This document shows, piece after piece, positions 17,589 through 25,502 of a DNA stretch of 64,000 nucleotides. The position numbers and the translations under genes were made by a program. Source of the DNA: Brevibacillus_D fluminis_A (lineage in GTDB: Bacteria > Bacillota > Bacilli > Brevibacillales > Brevibacillaceae); the NCBI RefSeq assembly GCF_052072235.1, contig NZ_CM125436.1, positions 1,792,001 through 1,856,000 on the forward strand, written 5' to 3'. Positions within the stretch are counted from its first letter, which is position 1. Every line of letters starts with the position of its first letter. The notes under the pieces are model-generated. The model worked only from the letters and a program-made list of their open reading frames with translations. It made no database searches and was not told where the DNA came from.

Positions 17589-17641
17589 AGGCAAAGGTGC
17601 CTCGGAGAGCAGGAGTAATTCTGCCACGAGGCACCTTTTTT
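17589..17641 (+). promoter_or_regulatory. Leader terminator before eutL, candidate ANTAR-controlled attenuator
   Basis: A 12-bp stem AAAGGTGCCTCG / CGAGGCACCTTT followed by TTTTTT forms a strong terminator. An alternative hairpin AGGC-AAAGGT-GCCT (17589-17602) uses part of the 5' arm and has a six-base loop with A at position 1 and G at position 4, the pattern bound by ANTAR proteins. A convincing partner hairpin is missing: TTTT-ATAGTA-AAAG upstream is weak. It may instead be the plain terminator of the chemoreceptor gene. Confidence 0.5.
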
Positions 17642-17682
17642 GTTACTTCAATAGGCAACGAACGGAAAGCTGAGGTGAAAAA

Positions 17683-18336
17683 ATGGAAAATCAACCGATA
17701 CGGGCGGTGCCGCTTGCCGTTCGGATCATCCCGAACGTCGATTCCGGCTTGGCGGAAAAGCTGGAGCTGGCTCCTGCGATCCGCAGCCTGGGCTTGTTGA
17801 CCTCGACCATCGATGATGTCGGGTATACGGCGATTGACGAAGCGACCAAAAAGGCGGCGGTTGAGGTGGTCTATGCCAAATCGTTTTATGCAGGCTCCGG
17901 CCATGCCTCCGGGCCGTTGTCCGGCGAGTTTCTCGGCATCATCGGCGGCGCGACGCCGGCGGAAGTGACGAGCGGGTTGGATGCTGCGATGGCATTGATG
18001 GAGAGCGGCGCATGTTTTTACTCCCTCAACGACGAGGGAACCCATGCGTATTACGCCCACGTCGTGTCGCGCACCGGCACGTATTTGTCAAAGGTAGCGG
18101 GAATTCGCGAGGGCGAACCGCTCGCCTATTTGATTGCGCCGCCGCTGGAAGCCGTCTATGGGCTGGACGCGGCGCTGAAGGCAGCGGATGTGACGATTCA
18201 GCAATTTTACGGCCCTCCGACGGAAACGAACTTTGGCGGCGGGCTGCTGACTGGCAGCCAATCCGCCTGCACAGCTGCTGCTCAGGCTTTTGCCGATGCG
18301 GTGCGCAGCGTCGCCTTGCAACCGAGGAAGCTGTAG
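17683..18336 (+). CDS. eutL: Ethanolamine microcompartment shell protein EutL (BMC-T)
   Basis: This is a trimeric shell facet protein with two fused BMC domains, 217 residues as in other EutL proteins. It has PLAVRIIPNVDSGLAEKLELAP at the start, and YAKSFYAGSGHASGPLSGEFLGII and YGPPTETNFGGGLLTGSQSACTAA, both hallmark EutL segments around the gated central pore. A good site (GAGGTG) precedes the ATG. It is the first gene of the shell operon, and expression probably depends on passing the leader terminator. Confidence 0.96.
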   Translation: MENQPIRAVPLAVRIIPNVDSGLAEKLELAPAIRSLGLLTSTIDDVGYTAIDEATKKAAVEVVYAKSFYAGSGHASGPLSGEFLGIIGGATPAEVTSGLDAAMALMESGACFYSLNDEGTHAYYAHVVSRTGTYLSKVAGIREGEPLAYLIAPPLEAVYGLDAALKAADVTIQQFYGPPTETNFGGGLLTGSQSACTAAAQAFADAVRSVALQPRKL

Positions 18337-18351
18337 AGAGGAGGGAGGCCG

Positions 18352-18834
18352 ATGGAAGGAGCAGCTTTTTCACTTGGCATGATTGAAACGTGGGGCTTCC
18401 CGGCGCTCGTGGCCGCCGCCGATGCAGCCGCCAAGGCAGCGGATGTCAAAATCGTGACATACCAAGGTGCGGATGCAGGCATCGTGACCGTCTACGTCAT
18501 TGGCGACGTGTCTTCCGTGCAAGCTGCGGTCGACGCAGGTGCACAAGCGGCATCCCGCGTGGGCAAATTGCTGCACGTTCATGTGATTGCAAGGCCGGAT
18601 GCGAGCGTGCCGCGCATGATATGGCAGCTGGTGCAAGGCAAGGAGCACAAGCAGGAACAATTGGAAGCGGTTACAGAAGGGCTCGAGCATAAATCGGTGT
18701 CAGAATTGCGCAAGCTGGCGCGTTCGCTTGCCGATTTTCCGCTAACCGGCGTGGAGATCAGCACAGCGCGCAAAGAGGAATTGCTTCTGCACCTGCGCGA
18801 GTTCGAGGCAAAGCGGGGTGACGAGAAGAAATGA
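18352..18834 (+). CDS. BMC shell protein with a C-terminal Rho-N/SAP-like domain
   Basis: Residues 1-90 form one BMC-H domain (FSLGMIETWGFPALVAAADAAAKAADV, VIGDVSSVQAAVDAGAQAA, HVHVIARPD). A linker of about 30 residues leads to a tail, SVSELRKLARSLADFPLTGVEISTARKEELLLHLREF, that resembles the Rho N-terminal/SAP helix-extended-loop-helix fold known for nucleic-acid binding. Enteric EutK also has BMC plus a DNA-binding-like tail, but that one is a winged helix. The protein occupies the EutK position beside EutL. The tail might recruit nucleic acid or cargo. It overlaps eutE by ATGA. Confidence 0.85.
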   Translation: MEGAAFSLGMIETWGFPALVAAADAAAKAADVKIVTYQGADAGIVTVYVIGDVSSVQAAVDAGAQAASRVGKLLHVHVIARPDASVPRMIWQLVQGKEHKQEQLEAVTEGLEHKSVSELRKLARSLADFPLTGVEISTARKEELLLHLREFEAKRGDEKK

Positions 18835-20297
18835 TGCTGGACCCTGATTTGGCATCTGTGCAAGAGGTGCGCAACTGTTTGCAGGAAGCTGCACAGGCGC
18901 AAAAACAGCTGGAAGCGCTCAGTCAAGCCGAGATCGATTCGATCGTGCGCGCCATGTGCGATGCGGGTTTGCGCGAAGCAGAGAGACTGGCTGCGCTTGC
19001 GGTTGAGGAGACCGGCTTCGGCAATGCGGCTGACAAAAAAGTAAAAAACGAATTCGCCGCGCGCGACGTATACAACGCGATGAAAGATGTGAAGACGGTC
19101 GGGATCATCGGCAAGGATGAAGCGAACAAAGTGTGGGAAGTGGCGCAGCCCGTCGGCATTGTGGCCGGGATCGTGCCGTCGACCAACCCGACGTCGACGA
19201 TTTTGTTCAAATCGCTGATTGCGGTGAAAGCGCGCAATGCCATCGTGTTCAGTCCACACCCTTCGGCGGCGAATTGCTCGCATGAGGCAGCGATGGTGAT
19301 GCGCCATGCGGCAGAGCAGGCGGGAGCCCCGGCGGGTCTGATCCATTGCATCACGAAACCGACGCTCGCCGCCACCAACGAGCTGATGCGGCACAAGCTG
19401 ACCGACCTGATCCTTGCCACGGGCGGGACGCAGATGGTGAAAGCGGCCTACAGTTCCGGAAAGCCGGCGTATGGCGTGGGTCCCGGCAATGTGCCGGTGT
19501 ATGTGCATGCGAGCGCCGATCTCAAGCAAGCGGTGCGGCGCATCATCCAAAGCAAAACGTTTGACTACGGGACGATTTGCGCGTCCGAACAGGCACTGGT
19601 GGTTGACCAAAGCATCAAGCGGCAGTTGGTTCGCGAGCTGACCGAACAAGGCGCATACGTTCTCGATGAACAGGAGAAAGCGCGCGTGGCTGCGGTCATC
19701 ATGGTCAACGGCGGGCTCAATCCACAGCTCGTGGGCCGCTCCCCGCACAAGATCGCGGAGATGGCGGGAATCGTGATTCCTTCCTCCACCCGCGTGCTGA
19801 TCGCGGAAGAAGTGCACGTCGGGAAGACGCACCCGTTCTCCATTGAAAAGCTGTCGCCGATTCTGGCGCTCTATACGGTTGCCGATTGGCGGGAAGGCTG
19901 CCAGCGCTGCATGGAGCTTTTGGAGCTTGGCGGACTCGGGCATACGCTCGGGCTGCACTGTGAGGACGACATGGTCATCGAGGCGTTCGCGCTGGAGAAG
20001 CCGGCATCGCGGATTGTGGTGAATGCGGGCACGACGTTTGGCGGAATCGGCGCGACGACGGGAATTCTGCCCTCGATGACGCTGGGCTGCGGCTCATTTG
20101 GCAACAACATTACATCGGATAATATCGGCCCCAAGCATCTGTTGAACATCAAACGGGTCGCCTTTGGCATACGCGACATGCCGGAGCAGTCGGCAAGCCA
20201 GCCACAAGCGACACAAGCGACGGGCACAGCGTCCGGCATCAGCCGTGAAGAGGTCATGGCGATCATCAAAAGCGTGCTGGCGGAATGGAAAGCTTGA
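18831..20297 (+). CDS. eutE: Acetaldehyde dehydrogenase (acylating) EutE
   Basis: This enzyme oxidises acetaldehyde with CoA and NAD+ to acetyl-CoA inside the microcompartment. It has 488 residues, starting in an ATGA overlap (a second ATG is at 18834). The ALDH fold is clear: VPSTNPTSTILFKSLIAVKARNA, GPGNVPVYVHASAD and the catalytic Cys in FDYGTICASEQALVV. The C-terminus, after a flexible Gln/Ala/Thr linker, ends ISREEVMAIIKSVLAEWKA, an amphipathic helix of the encapsulation-peptide type. Position here and similarity agree with the EutE/PduP family. Confidence 0.96.
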   Translation: MMLDPDLASVQEVRNCLQEAAQAQKQLEALSQAEIDSIVRAMCDAGLREAERLAALAVEETGFGNAADKKVKNEFAARDVYNAMKDVKTVGIIGKDEANKVWEVAQPVGIVAGIVPSTNPTSTILFKSLIAVKARNAIVFSPHPSAANCSHEAAMVMRHAAEQAGAPAGLIHCITKPTLAATNELMRHKLTDLILATGGTQMVKAAYSSGKPAYGVGPGNVPVYVHASADLKQAVRRIIQSKTFDYGTICASEQALVVDQSIKRQLVRELTEQGAYVLDEQEKARVAAVIMVNGGLNPQLVGRSPHKIAEMAGIVIPSSTRVLIAEEVHVGKTHPFSIEKLSPILALYTVADWREGCQRCMELLELGGLGHTLGLHCEDDMVIEAFALEKPASRIVVNAGTTFGGIGATTGILPSMTLGCGSFGNNITSDNIGPKHLLNIKRVAFGIRDMPEQSASQPQATQATGTASGISREEVMAIIKSVLAEWKA

Positions 20298-20323
20298 TGA
20301 ATGAATAAGGGAGGTTTTTTGAA

Positions 20324-20611
20324 ATGGCGGGAGAAATGTCAGCGCTTGGCATGGTGGAAACAAAAGGATTGGTCGGTGCAATCGAAGCAGCGGATGCGAT
20401 GGTGAAAGCGGCCAATGTGAAATTGATTGGGAAAGTGCATGTGGGCGGCGGCTTGGTCACCGTCATGGTGCGCGGGGATGTAGGCGCGGTCAAGGCATCG
20501 ACGGACGCGGGCGCGGCAGCTGCGGAAAAGGTGGGAGAGCTGGTCTCCATCCACGTCATCCCGCGCCCGCACTCCGATATTGAACTGATCCTGCCTCGCC
20601 TGGAAGGCTGA
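20324..20611 (+). CDS. eutM: BMC-H hexameric shell protein (EutM/PduA type)
   Basis: This is the major shell tile, 95 residues and a single BMC domain: ALGMVETKGLVGAIEAADAMVKAANV, VTVMVRGDVGAVKASTDAGAAAA and SIHVIPRPHSDIELILP. The central-pore loop region KVHVGGG is typical of EutM/PduA. A good site (GGGAGG) precedes the ATG. It would form the bulk of shell facets and pores for ethanolamine entry. Confidence 0.96.
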   Translation: MAGEMSALGMVETKGLVGAIEAADAMVKAANVKLIGKVHVGGGLVTVMVRGDVGAVKASTDAGAAAAEKVGELVSIHVIPRPHSDIELILPRLEG

Positions 20612-20622
20612 GGGAATAGCCG

Positions 20623-21393
20623 ATGGCGCTGATAACCGAATCATCGTTGCGGTCAATGCTTTCCGCAGGGATCCCCAACCCGTTTCCGGTAGGGGCGGGC
20701 GACAAGATCACCCCGGCAGCCATCGATTTTCTGAAGGGGAGAGGAATTCAGGTGAAGCCGTCACAACCGAATGAAGCTGCAAATGACCAGCCGTCTTCCA
20801 TACCTGTCGGCGTCTCCAACCGGCATGTCCACCTGTCGCAGGAGCATGTGGAAATGCTGTTTGGCAAAGGGCACACGCTGACGCCGCTGCGCAATTTGTC
20901 GCAGCCCGGCCAATTTGCCGCAGCGGAAGTTTTGACCCTGCACGGATCGAAAGGGATGATCCAGCATGTGCGTGTGCTCGGGCCCGCGCGCGGCGAAAGC
21001 CAGGTGGAAATCTCCCGGACCGATGGCTTCGTCCTCGGCATCCATCCGCCTGTCCGTCTGTCCGGTTCCATTGAGGGAACGCCCGGAATCACCTTGATCG
21101 GTCCAAAAGGCTTCGTCACGCTAGGGCGCGGGGTGATCATCGCCAAATGCCATGTCCACATGTCGGTGGAAGAGGCGAAGCAGTATGGGGTGGCACATGG
21201 CGATTCCCTGGTTTTGCGAACGGCCGGAGAGCGCCCGATCATCTTCCCGGATGTGCCGGTGCGCGTGTCCCCCCAGTTTGCGCTCGACTTTCACATCGAT
21301 CTGGACGAGGCCAACGCCGCCAACCTGAAAACCGGCGATTCCGTCCTGGTCGCAGGTAAAAACGGCGTGCTGCACAGAGGGGAGGCTGGGTGA
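20623..21393 (+). CDS. pduL: Phosphotransacylase, PduL/EutD type
   Basis: This enzyme converts acetyl-CoA plus phosphate to acetyl-phosphate and recycles CoA within the compartment. In 256 residues it has the PduL zinc-site motifs SNRHVHLS and KCHVHMS, and RLSGSIEGTPGITLIGPKG. It is longer than many PduL proteins because of an N-terminal segment (about 1-50) containing ITPAAIDFLKGRGIQV, related to the start of EutT/EutQ-type proteins and probably an encapsulation region. It overlaps the next gene by GTGA. Confidence 0.95.
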   Translation: MALITESSLRSMLSAGIPNPFPVGAGDKITPAAIDFLKGRGIQVKPSQPNEAANDQPSSIPVGVSNRHVHLSQEHVEMLFGKGHTLTPLRNLSQPGQFAAAEVLTLHGSKGMIQHVRVLGPARGESQVEISRTDGFVLGIHPPVRLSGSIEGTPGITLIGPKGFVTLGRGVIIAKCHVHMSVEEAKQYGVAHGDSLVLRTAGERPIIFPDVPVRVSPQFALDFHIDLDEANAANLKTGDSVLVAGKNGVLHRGEAG

Positions 21394-22217
21394 CGTTGAT
21401 GGATGTAAAAGAAATGATCACAGCCATCACGCGCGAGCTGTTAGCCCAGATGGCACAGGAGCAAAAACCAGCCGCTCCGAAGGTGCTGTACCTGTTCTGT
21501 GACAGCACGGCGCACGAGCCGTTTTTGGACCAATTCATCACGTTGAAAAATCACGGCATATGCCACGACTTGCTTTTTCTCGATGGCGAGACATCGTCTT
21601 GGCTCGGCATGCATCGGATCGAATGCGGCGGCGCGGGGAAGCTGATTGCCATCGATGAATACGCGCCGGCACCGCTGGAGGTTCCCCGCGAGTACGACGC
21701 GATCATCGTGCCGGAAATCGATCTCGACAATGCGGCGCGGGTGGCAGCCGGTATGAAAGGAACGGTAAAAGCGGAAATCGTGCTCGCCGCGCTGGTGACA
21801 GGCAAGCCGGTTTTTGTCGGGGAAGACGTGCCGGGGATCAAGCGCGCGGACAGGCGAACGCTGCAAACCGTCTCCTTGCCGCCGGCCTATCAGGCGCTGT
21901 TTGCCCGACATTTGGCGGCAATGCGTGAGCTGGGGGTGCAATTGCGCCCGCAGCGGCAGTTGGCGGAAGGAGCGATCGCCTGGTTCCGCAAGCAAGAGCT
22001 GCTGTCTGCAGCAGAGCAGCGTCAAACCGGGCAGGCAGGCGAGCCGCAAGAGGAGCCGGTGTTTGACGGCAGACTGTTGACGGCAGACTGGCTGCGGGCG
22101 AACCTGACTTCCACCACCAGCGCGCTCGTCATCCCAAAAGGGGCGATTGTCTCTCCGCTTGCCGCAGACATGCTGCGGGAAAAAGGGATCGCGCTGCAAT
22201 TCATCGGCAAAGGGTGA
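21390..22217 (+). CDS. Uncharacterised eut-locus protein with cargo-like N-terminus
   Basis: Function not recognised. The 275 residues begin (GTG 21390, or ATG 21399) with an amphipathic helix DVKEMITAITRELLAQMAQEQK resembling encapsulation peptides, then a Rossmann-like core (KVLYLFCDST, YDAIIVPEIDLDNAARVAAG, AEIVLAALVTGKPVFVGEDV) reminiscent of flavoprotein or dipicolinate-synthase-B-like folds. The C-terminus RLLTADWLRANL..AIVSPLAADMLREKGIALQFI repeats the motif seen at the PduL N-terminus. Genes of this sort occur in other Firmicute eut loci at a similar place, as far as I recall, without an assigned role. A lumen enzyme or cofactor handler is possible. Confidence 0.75.
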   Translation: MTLMDVKEMITAITRELLAQMAQEQKPAAPKVLYLFCDSTAHEPFLDQFITLKNHGICHDLLFLDGETSSWLGMHRIECGGAGKLIAIDEYAPAPLEVPREYDAIIVPEIDLDNAARVAAGMKGTVKAEIVLAALVTGKPVFVGEDVPGIKRADRRTLQTVSLPPAYQALFARHLAAMRELGVQLRPQRQLAEGAIAWFRKQELLSAAEQRQTGQAGEPQEEPVFDGRLLTADWLRANLTSTTSALVIPKGAIVSPLAADMLREKGIALQFIGKG

Positions 22218-22221
22218 TCGT

Positions 22222-22491
22222 ATGTTTTTGGGCAAAGTGATTGGAAGCGTCTGGGCGACACAAAAGGAAACCGGCATGGAAAACCTGAAGCTGATGATGG
22301 TCCAGCCGATCGATACCAAGGAGTGCGAGAGCGGCCAGGTTGTGATCGCCGCCGACCGCATCGGCGCAGGCGTCGGCGAGCGTGTCATCGTTTCGCGGGG
22401 GACGCCCGCCCGCATCCTGTTCGGCCAGGGGAACGCGCCGATTGATGCCGTGATCGTCGGCATCGTGGATTCGTTTGAAGTCGCAGAGTAG
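22222..22491 (+). CDS. eutN: EutN/CcmL family BMC vertex protein
   Basis: This is the pentameric vertex protein that closes the icosahedral shell, 89 residues. It starts MFLGKVIGSVWATQKE, followed by LMMVQPID, AADRIGAGVGERVIVSRG and APIDAVIVGIVDSFEV, the complete EutN/CcmL signature. The ATG at 22222 lies four bases after the previous stop, suggesting translational coupling. Confidence 0.97.
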   Translation: MFLGKVIGSVWATQKETGMENLKLMMVQPIDTKECESGQVVIAADRIGAGVGERVIVSRGTPARILFGQGNAPIDAVIVGIVDSFEVAE

Positions 22492-22501
22492 GGGGAAGGG
22501 A

Positions 22502-22843
22502 ATGGAGCAGGACCGACAGCGCGTCATCCAGGAGTATGTGCCGGGCAAGCAGGTCACGTTGGCCCATGTGATCGCCAACCCCGACCCGGTGCTGTATACC
22601 AAGCTAGGCATCAAGGAACTGGGCGCCATCGGGATCATGACGCTGACGCCGACGGAAAGCTCGATCATCGCCGCGGACATCGCGACCAAGGCTGCCAATG
22701 TCGATCTGGGCTTTCTCGACCGGTTTACCGGCTCGTTGATCGTTGTCGGCGATGTATCGGCAGTGGAGATGGCGATCGAAGCGGTGAATACGTTTTTGTC
22801 CACGAAGCTGCGCTTTGCGCCGGCGATTTTGACGAGATCGTGA
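22502..22843 (+). CDS. eutS: BMC-H shell protein EutS (circularly permuted)
   Basis: This is a shell protein of 113 residues with the permuted BMC order characteristic of EutS/PduU: an N-terminal strand segment RVIQEYVPGKQVTLAHVIANP, then LGIKELGAIGIMTLTPTESSIIAADIATKAANVDLGFLDRFTGSLIVVGDVSAVEMAIEAV. EutS forms bent hexamers capped by a small beta-barrel. The ATG at 22502 follows GGGGGAAGGG. Confidence 0.96.
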   Translation: MEQDRQRVIQEYVPGKQVTLAHVIANPDPVLYTKLGIKELGAIGIMTLTPTESSIIAADIATKAANVDLGFLDRFTGSLIVVGDVSAVEMAIEAVNTFLSTKLRFAPAILTRS

Positions 22844-22858
22844 AAGGAGGCTTCCGGG

Positions 22859-23302
22859 ATGAAGCGGGTCATGATCATCGGAGCGGTTGGAGCAGGCAAA
22901 TCGTCCCTGGTGCGCGCACTCGAAGGCGACGATGAACCCGCGCGAAAGACACAGACGCTGGAATTCCACGACTGGATCATCGATACGCCGGGCGAATACA
23001 GCGAAAATCCGCTGTATTACCGGACGCTGATGGCCACCTCGCTGGAAGCGGGCCTTTTGCTCATGGTGCAGGATGCGACGCGCGACCGCAACTATTTTCC
23101 GCCAGGCTTTTCGCAAGGCTTTCCCGTCGCGCCGATCGGCGTGGTGACCAAGATGGATCATCCGGATGCGGATGCAGAGCGGGCCAGAACGCTTTTGCAT
23201 GAGTCGCTTGCTCCCGATCAACCGGTATTTCTCACATCGGCTGCGACCGGTGCGGGCATTGCGGAATTGCGCCGCTTTTTGCTGGATGCATTGAAAACGT
23301 AG
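22859..23302 (+). CDS. eutP: EutP/PduV-type small GTPase
   Basis: This 147-residue P-loop protein has Walker A GAVGAGKSS at 8-16, switch II DTPGEYSEN and the base-specificity motif TKMD. EutP/PduV proteins sit near microcompartments; reported activities include GTP binding, acetate-kinase-like activity and positioning of the compartment, so the role is unsettled. The ATG follows AAAGGAGG. Since no separate acetate kinase is seen here, an acetyl-phosphate-using role is possible but inferred. Confidence 0.93.
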   Translation: MKRVMIIGAVGAGKSSLVRALEGDDEPARKTQTLEFHDWIIDTPGEYSENPLYYRTLMATSLEAGLLLMVQDATRDRNYFPPGFSQGFPVAPIGVVTKMDHPDADAERARTLLHESLAPDQPVFLTSAATGAGIAELRRFLLDALKT

Positions 23303-23384
23303 AAAAATCGGACGGAAAAAGGAATGAAGCGGCCCCTAGCGAAAATAAAATAGATGAAATAATCTGATAGTTTGGGGGCTGTCG

Positions 23385-24836
23385 ATGGATACCGTCATGG
23401 ACATTTGCAGAAACACCACCGTTTTGACCGAAGCGGATGCTGCGATCATCGACGAGATGGCCCGCCACATGCAGATCATCGCGGACATCTCGCAGGCAGA
23501 CGTCTTTATCGACTGCCCCGTCGAGGATAAATCCGCCGCCATCGTCGTCGCGCAAGCCTCGCCCGCTACATCCAAATCGCTGTACAAAAGCTCTGTGGTC
23601 GGCGAGCTGGCATTGGCCAAAAACGAGCCAGCCGTGCTGTTTTGCCTGACATCGGGCCGACCGGTCATCGGGGCGAGGGCGATCTCCCAGGAACACACCG
23701 TCATGCAGCAAAGCGTGGTTCCGATCAAAAATGCGGAAGGCAAGACGATTGGCGCCCTGATCATGGAGCAGGACATTTCGGAAAAGGTCGAGCAGGAAAA
23801 AAACGTGGAGCGGCTGATCGAAACGACCGAGCATCTGTCGGAAACGCTGATGCAGGTGGCGATGCAGGAGCATCAGGTACCTTCGCTGATGCACGAAGGC
23901 ATCATTTTATTCGATCATCGCCGGGTGATCAGCTACGCCAATTCCCGCGCGTACGAGCTGATGGCGCGGATGGGCTACGGCTCGCCGATCAAGGGGCAGC
24001 TGATCGAGCGGTTTTTCTACGGCAAGTTTTCCGATGAAAATCTCGAGCAGCACGGCGGCATGATGTTCGAAGAGCTGCAATATGGCAAGGCGACGCTTTT
24101 GGTCAAAGCCGTCTCGATCTTTCGGGAGCAAAACCCCGTCGGCGGGTTGATTCTGCTGCGCGACATCTCGGACATCAAGGAAAAAGAAAAGCAGCTGATG
24201 ATCAAATCGGCCGTGATCAAGGAGATTCACCATCGGGTCAAAAACAATCTGCAAACCATCTCGAGCCTGCTGCGGCTGCAGATGCGCCGCTCGCAGTCCA
24301 AAGAGCTGGAGACGGTTTATAAGGAAAGCATCAATCGGATCAACAGCATCGCCATCATCCATGAATATTTGGCGCAGGATGGACTGGAGCGGGTCGATCT
24401 GCGCAAGATCGTCGATAAAATCGCCAAAACCATCGTCTCCTCCATGGCCCAGCCCAAGCAGCAAATCGCCATCGCGGTCGATGTCGACCCGGTTCAGTTG
24501 CCGTCAGAGAAAGCAACGTCGCTTGCCCTGATCGTCACCGAGCTGATTCAAAACAGCGTCCTGCATGGGTTGGCGGAGCGCGAGTGCGGTACCATCCGCG
24601 TGCTGATCCGCCATGAAGAGGAGCGGGAGCGTCTTTTGATTCAGGTCACCGATGACGGCAAAGGCATCGGCTTTACCGGCAGCACCGCGCAAAACGGCCA
24701 TCTCGGCCTGAAGATCGTCGAAACGCTTGTGCAGGAAGATTTGGAAGGGCAGCTGCATTTTTGCGATACGGGATTTGGCACACAGGTGAGCATCATCTAT
24801 CCCATTCAGAGAGGTGTTATCCATGAGCCGCTATAA
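23385..24836 (+). CDS. eutW: Ethanolamine sensor histidine kinase EutW
   Basis: This is a soluble sensor kinase of 483 residues that phosphorylates EutV when ethanolamine is present. It has an N-terminal GAF-like H_kinase_N domain (about 1-145), a PAS-like domain (about 160-265), a HisKA_2 dimerisation helix with phospho-acceptor EIHHRVKNNLQTISSLL, and a HATPase_c domain with TELIQNSVLHG and NGHLGLKIVETLV. No membrane segment is present, as in the Enterococcus/Listeria EutW. It overlaps eutV by 14 bases. Confidence 0.95.
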   Translation: MDTVMDICRNTTVLTEADAAIIDEMARHMQIIADISQADVFIDCPVEDKSAAIVVAQASPATSKSLYKSSVVGELALAKNEPAVLFCLTSGRPVIGARAISQEHTVMQQSVVPIKNAEGKTIGALIMEQDISEKVEQEKNVERLIETTEHLSETLMQVAMQEHQVPSLMHEGIILFDHRRVISYANSRAYELMARMGYGSPIKGQLIERFFYGKFSDENLEQHGGMMFEELQYGKATLLVKAVSIFREQNPVGGLILLRDISDIKEKEKQLMIKSAVIKEIHHRVKNNLQTISSLLRLQMRRSQSKELETVYKESINRINSIAIIHEYLAQDGLERVDLRKIVDKIAKTIVSSMAQPKQQIAIAVDVDPVQLPSEKATSLALIVTELIQNSVLHGLAERECGTIRVLIRHEEERERLLIQVTDDGKGIGFTGSTAQNGHLGLKIVETLVQEDLEGQLHFCDTGFGTQVSIIYPIQRGVIHEPL

Positions 24837-25389
24837 AATTCTCGTGGTGGATGACGAACCGATCATCCGCATGGACCTGACGGAAATTCTCCAGCGGGAA
24901 GGGTATGAGGTGGTGGCAGAGGCGAAAAACGGCGAGGAAGCTGTCGAGCTTGCTTACCGCCACAAGCCGGATCTGGTGATTATGGACGTGAAGATGCCGG
25001 TCATGAATGGGATCAAAGCGGCCGACATCATCCGCAAGTTTTCCCACACATCGATTTTGCTGTTGACTGCCTACAGCCATCGGGAACTGATCCAGGAGGC
25101 GCGGCAGTCGGGCGTGACGGCTTATCTGGTGAAGCCGGTGTCCGAGGAGGATTTGATCCCGGCGATCGAAATCGCGCTAAGCCAGCGCGACCGGGTTAGC
25201 TCGCTCCAGCAAGATATCGAAAACCTGAAGCAAAAGATGGAGGAGCGCAAAATCGTGGAACGGGCCAAAGGCAAGCTGATGAGCACGCTTCAGCTGGGCG
25301 AAGAAGAAGCGTACAAATGGCTGCAGCGTCAAAGCATGGAATCGCGCGTTTCAATGGCGAAATTGGCGCAAGAGCTGCTGAATGCATAA
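24823..25389 (+). CDS. eutV: ANTAR response regulator EutV
   Basis: This is an RNA-binding antiterminator of 188 residues. The receiver domain (1-120) has ILVVDDEP, the phospho-acceptor Asp in DLVIMDVKMP and Lys in YLVKPVS. A coiled coil follows, then a C-terminal ANTAR domain RAKGKLMSTLQLGEEEAYKWLQRQSMESRVSMAKLAQELL. Phosphorylated EutV dimerises and binds paired hexaloop hairpins, blocking terminator formation. The gene ends 19 bases before just such an element. ATG at 24823 follows AGAGGTG. Confidence 0.97.
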   Translation: MSRYKILVVDDEPIIRMDLTEILQREGYEVVAEAKNGEEAVELAYRHKPDLVIMDVKMPVMNGIKAADIIRKFSHTSILLLTAYSHRELIQEARQSGVTAYLVKPVSEEDLIPAIEIALSQRDRVSSLQQDIENLKQKMEERKIVERAKGKLMSTLQLGEEEAYKWLQRQSMESRVSMAKLAQELLNA

Positions 25390-25408
25390 CCGCGACAAGT
25401 ACATACGA

Positions 25409-25480
25409 CAAAGCAATGGCGCTTTGGCAAGAAAACGGCTGCACGGTCGCAGTCTGGTTTCTTTCGAGGCGCTTTTTTTT
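25409..25480 (+). promoter_or_regulatory. ANTAR (EutV) antitermination element: dual hairpin plus terminator
   Basis: Hairpin 1 is CAAAGC-AATGGC-GCTTTG (25409-25426). Hairpin 2 is GGCTGC-ACGGTC-GCAGTC (25437-25454). Both six-base loops have A at position 1 and G at position 4, the ANTAR recognition rule. The 3' arm of hairpin 2 is also the 5' arm of a terminator, GC(A)GTCT / AGGCGC (25449-25472), followed by eight T. Hairpin 2 and terminator are thus mutually exclusive. EutV binding should allow read-through into eutA-eutB-eutC. Confidence 0.88.
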
Positions 25481-25502
25481 ACGAAAATGAGTGGGTGAGC
25501 GT

